A stretch of 8,049 nucleotides of DNA from Bacillota bacterium (GTDB taxonomy: Bacteria > Bacillota > Dethiobacteria > SKNC01): assembly GCA_007121375.1 (NCBI GenBank), contig SKLX01000109.1:1-8049 (forward strand). The letters are read 5' to 3'. Shown here in pieces: positions 6,234-8,049 of this stretch. The position numbers and the translations under genes are program-made. Each line of letters opens with the position of its first letter. Within the stretch, counting starts at the first letter, position 1. Under the pieces are notes generated by a model. The model did not search any database. It was not told the origin of the DNA and saw nothing but the letters and a program-made list of their open reading frames with translations.

Positions 6234-7274
6234 ATGCCGGTAAAAGTGATGGTAGTGGATGATTCAGCCTTTATGCGAAAAGTAATATCTGATATGCTCC
6301 TTTCCAGTCCGGGGATAGAGGTGGTAGCAACTGCCAAAAACGGTGTGGAAGCCCTGGAGAAAATGGTTAAATATAAGCCCCAGGTTATAACCCTGGATGT
6401 AGAAATGCCCCAGATGGATGGACTTACCGCCCTGAAGCAGATTATGGTTAACAACCCTACTCCTGTCATCATGCTCAGCAGTTTAACTCAACAGGGGAGC
6501 AGGGAAACGGTAGAAGCCCTTTCTCTGGGAGCTTTAGATTTTGTGCCCAAACCTTCTGGCGCTATATCCCTGGACCTGGAAAAGGTCAAAAGTGATCTTA
6601 TCAGCAAGGTTAAGGCGGCAGGTAAGGCTCAACCCGGCCCCAAAAAACTTAAAGCACCCTTACCTACCAGGTCCCTTCCTGCTGAAGAGGTAAAGCCTGC
6701 CTCCCAGGTCCTGGCTAAAAAGATAGTAGCTATAGGGAGTTCCACTGGGGGCCCCAAGGCCCTGGAACATTTACTCCTGGGGTTTCCTGCAAATCTCCCT
6801 GCCGGGGTTTTGGTAACCCAGCATATGCCCGAGGGTTTTACCCGTTCCCTGGCGGAAAGGCTGGACAGGATTTGCCCTTTAAAGGTTAAAGAAGCGGAAA
6901 AGGGGGATGATGTCAGGGAAGGGCAGGTTCTTATCGCTCCGGGGGGGTATCACCTTAAGCTGGATAAAAACAAAAAGGTTTACCTCAGCCAGGAGGCGCC
7001 GGTGCAGCATGTCCGTCCTTCTGCTGATGTGATGATGATGTCCCTGGTGGAATGTTATGGAACCAATATTGTGGGAGTAATCCTTACGGGCATGGGTAAA
7101 GACGGCACCATGGGGATGACAGCCATAAAAAAAGCAGGGGGAAAGACCATTGTCCAGGACAGTTCCACCTCGGTTATATTCAGCATGCCCAGCTCAGTAA
7201 TTAAGGCAGGTTGTGCGGATATGGTAAGTCCCTTGCCCAACATTTCTCCTAAAATTGTAAGCTTGCTTAAATAA
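6234..7274 (+). CDS. cheB: receptor methylesterase/glutamine deamidase CheB
   Basis: CheB removes methyl groups from receptor glutamates and can deamidate glutamines; phosphorylation by CheA activates it. The 346 residues comprise a receiver domain (about 1-120: D9, D10, phospho-site D55, S83, K106), a basic, Pro/Ala-rich linker (about 127-160) and the esterase domain (about 162-346). The catalytic triad reads S170 in GSSTGGP, H197 in TQHMPEGF and D290 in TGMGKDG. Length and order are typical. The ATG follows AAGGGAGAGG at 6218-6227 and begins 14 bases after cheD. With cheR next, the two opposing receptor-modifying enzymes are encoded together. Confidence 0.98.
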   Translation: MPVKVMVVDDSAFMRKVISDMLLSSPGIEVVATAKNGVEALEKMVKYKPQVITLDVEMPQMDGLTALKQIMVNNPTPVIMLSSLTQQGSRETVEALSLGALDFVPKPSGAISLDLEKVKSDLISKVKAAGKAQPGPKKLKAPLPTRSLPAEEVKPASQVLAKKIVAIGSSTGGPKALEHLLLGFPANLPAGVLVTQHMPEGFTRSLAERLDRICPLKVKEAEKGDDVREGQVLIAPGGYHLKLDKNKKVYLSQEAPVQHVRPSADVMMMSLVECYGTNIVGVILTGMGKDGTMGMTAIKKAGGKTIVQDSSTSVIFSMPSSVIKAGCADMVSPLPNISPKIVSLLK

Positions 7275-7300
7275 AACCCATAGCCCTTAAAATAAAATGC

Positions 7301-7308
7301 AGGTGGTG
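7301..7308 (+). promoter_or_regulatory. ribosome-binding site that sets the cheR TTG start
   Basis: AGGTGGTG differs from AGGAGGTG at one position and ends 6 bases before TTG 7315. The in-frame ATG at 7297 has no upstream Shine-Dalgarno site, so the TTG is preferred. Confidence 0.65.
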
Positions 7309-7314
7309 CTGACT

Positions 7315-8049
7315 TTGGTAAAGGATTATATTGAATTTAAAAAAAGATTTTTAAAGCTTACAGGCCTGGATCTGAATTGTTATAAGGACCAGCAGATGGA
7401 GCGGCGGATAAAACAATTTATGAACCGGGTAAAGGTTAAAGACTATGAATCCTATATTAAACTCCTGGAAACCAGGGAAGAGGAAAAAATCCGCTTTTTA
7501 AACTACCTGACCATTAATACTACCAGTTTTTTCAGGGATCCTGCCATTTATCGAAAATTAAAATCGGAAATTATACCCGAGATTCTCTCCAGGAAAAAGG
7601 GTAAGGTTAAACTGTGGAGTGCCGGCTGTTCCATCGGCGCAGAACCCTATTCCCTGGCCATACTAATGACGGAAATTACCAGTCCCGGCCGTTACACTAT
7701 AGTCGCTTCAGACATTGACGAACAGGCTCTGGAAAAGGCCATGGAAGGTATTTATCATCCCAATCAACTGGAGCACCTGTCCAAAAAATCCCTGAACAAA
7801 TATTTTGACCAGAAGAAAGGCCTTTATCAATTAAAGCCAACCATGAGAAACAAGGTTACCTTTAAAAAGCATGACATGTTGAGGAATAACTTTGAAAAAA
7901 ACTGTGACCTGATCCTGTGCCGTAATGTTTTTATCTACTTCAAGCAGGAAACCCAGGAAAGGCTTTTATCCAATTTTATAGAATCTCTTAATCCCCAGGG
8001 GTACCTGGTTATTGGTTGTTCTGAAAACATCGGTGACCATCGAAAATGG
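7315..8049 (+). CDS. cheR: chemoreceptor methyltransferase CheR (3' end outside window)
   Basis: CheR transfers methyl groups from S-adenosylmethionine to receptor glutamates. The frame stays open to the last base, giving 245 residues; typical CheR is about 255-280, so only a short C-terminus is missing. The N-terminal helical subdomain (about 1-75) begins VKDYIEFKKRFLKLTGLDL, like Bacillus CheR, and ends in NTTSFFRDP (68-76). The methyltransferase fold follows with the SAM-binding WSAGCSIGAEPYSLA (101-115), the acidic D133 in ASDID and LCRNVFIYF (from residue 201). The SAM loop reads GAEP where E. coli has GEEP; this variant also occurs in other Firmicute-like CheR proteins as far as I recall. 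The TTG at 7315 is preferred over ATG 7297 because of AGGTGGTG 6 bases upstream; the choice changes six residues. Confidence 0.95.
   Translation, partial: MVKDYIEFKKRFLKLTGLDLNCYKDQQMERRIKQFMNRVKVKDYESYIKLLETREEEKIRFLNYLTINTTSFFRDPAIYRKLKSEIIPEILSRKKGKVKLWSAGCSIGAEPYSLAILMTEITSPGRYTIVASDIDEQALEKAMEGIYHPNQLEHLSKKSLNKYFDQKKGLYQLKPTMRNKVTFKKHDMLRNNFEKNCDLILCRNVFIYFKQETQERLLSNFIESLNPQGYLVIGCSENIGDHRKW

Overview
This window is one co-directional cluster of flagellar-switch and chemotaxis genes, all on the + strand. It almost certainly comes from a Bacillota (Firmicutes) organism of the clostridial type. The reasons are the presence of fliY, cheC and cheD together (the Bacillus/Thermotoga-style pathway), strong GGAGG Shine-Dalgarno sites before most genes, frequent TTG/GTG starts and moderate GC by eye. 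I cannot name genus or species. It reads as one transcription unit: gaps are at most about 45 bases, cheC and cheD overlap by 4 bases, and I see no convincing promoter or terminator. No stretch over 300 bases lacks a gene, and there are no RNA genes, mobile elements or CRISPR arrays.

Layout: 1-366 is the 3' end of a FliN-type (SpoA domain) gene. 391-2169 is fliY, enlarged by an internal tandem duplication of its CheC-like phosphatase module. It is followed by cheW (2208-2696), cheA (2736-4694), cheY (4739-5095), cheC (5117-5734), cheD (5731-6219), cheB (6234-7274) and the 5' part of cheR (7315 to the window end).

How the genes work together: receptors (not in this window) signal through CheW to the kinase CheA, which phosphorylates CheY and CheB. 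CheY-P acts on the C-ring switch, to which FliN and FliY belong. CheC and FliY remove phosphate from CheY. CheR methylates receptors, CheB demethylates or deamidates them, and CheD deamidates them and pairs with CheC for feedback. All three adaptation branches (CheB/CheR methylation, CheC/CheD/CheY-P, and FliY at the motor) are therefore encoded side by side; no cheV is seen.

Most of the window is conventional. The standout is the 592-residue FliY: two CheC-like modules in tandem at an exact 240-codon offset, with all four phosphatase signatures intact, then a FliN domain. It starts directly at the first CheC helix, so it lacks the N-terminal CheY-binding peptide known from Bacillus FliY. A strong ribosome-binding site with an in-frame ATG sits just before its FliN domain. 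Smaller curiosities are a six-codon ORF overlapping the cheY ribosome-binding site, a short direct repeat at the cheW start, and a cluster of palindromes in the linker of the first gene.
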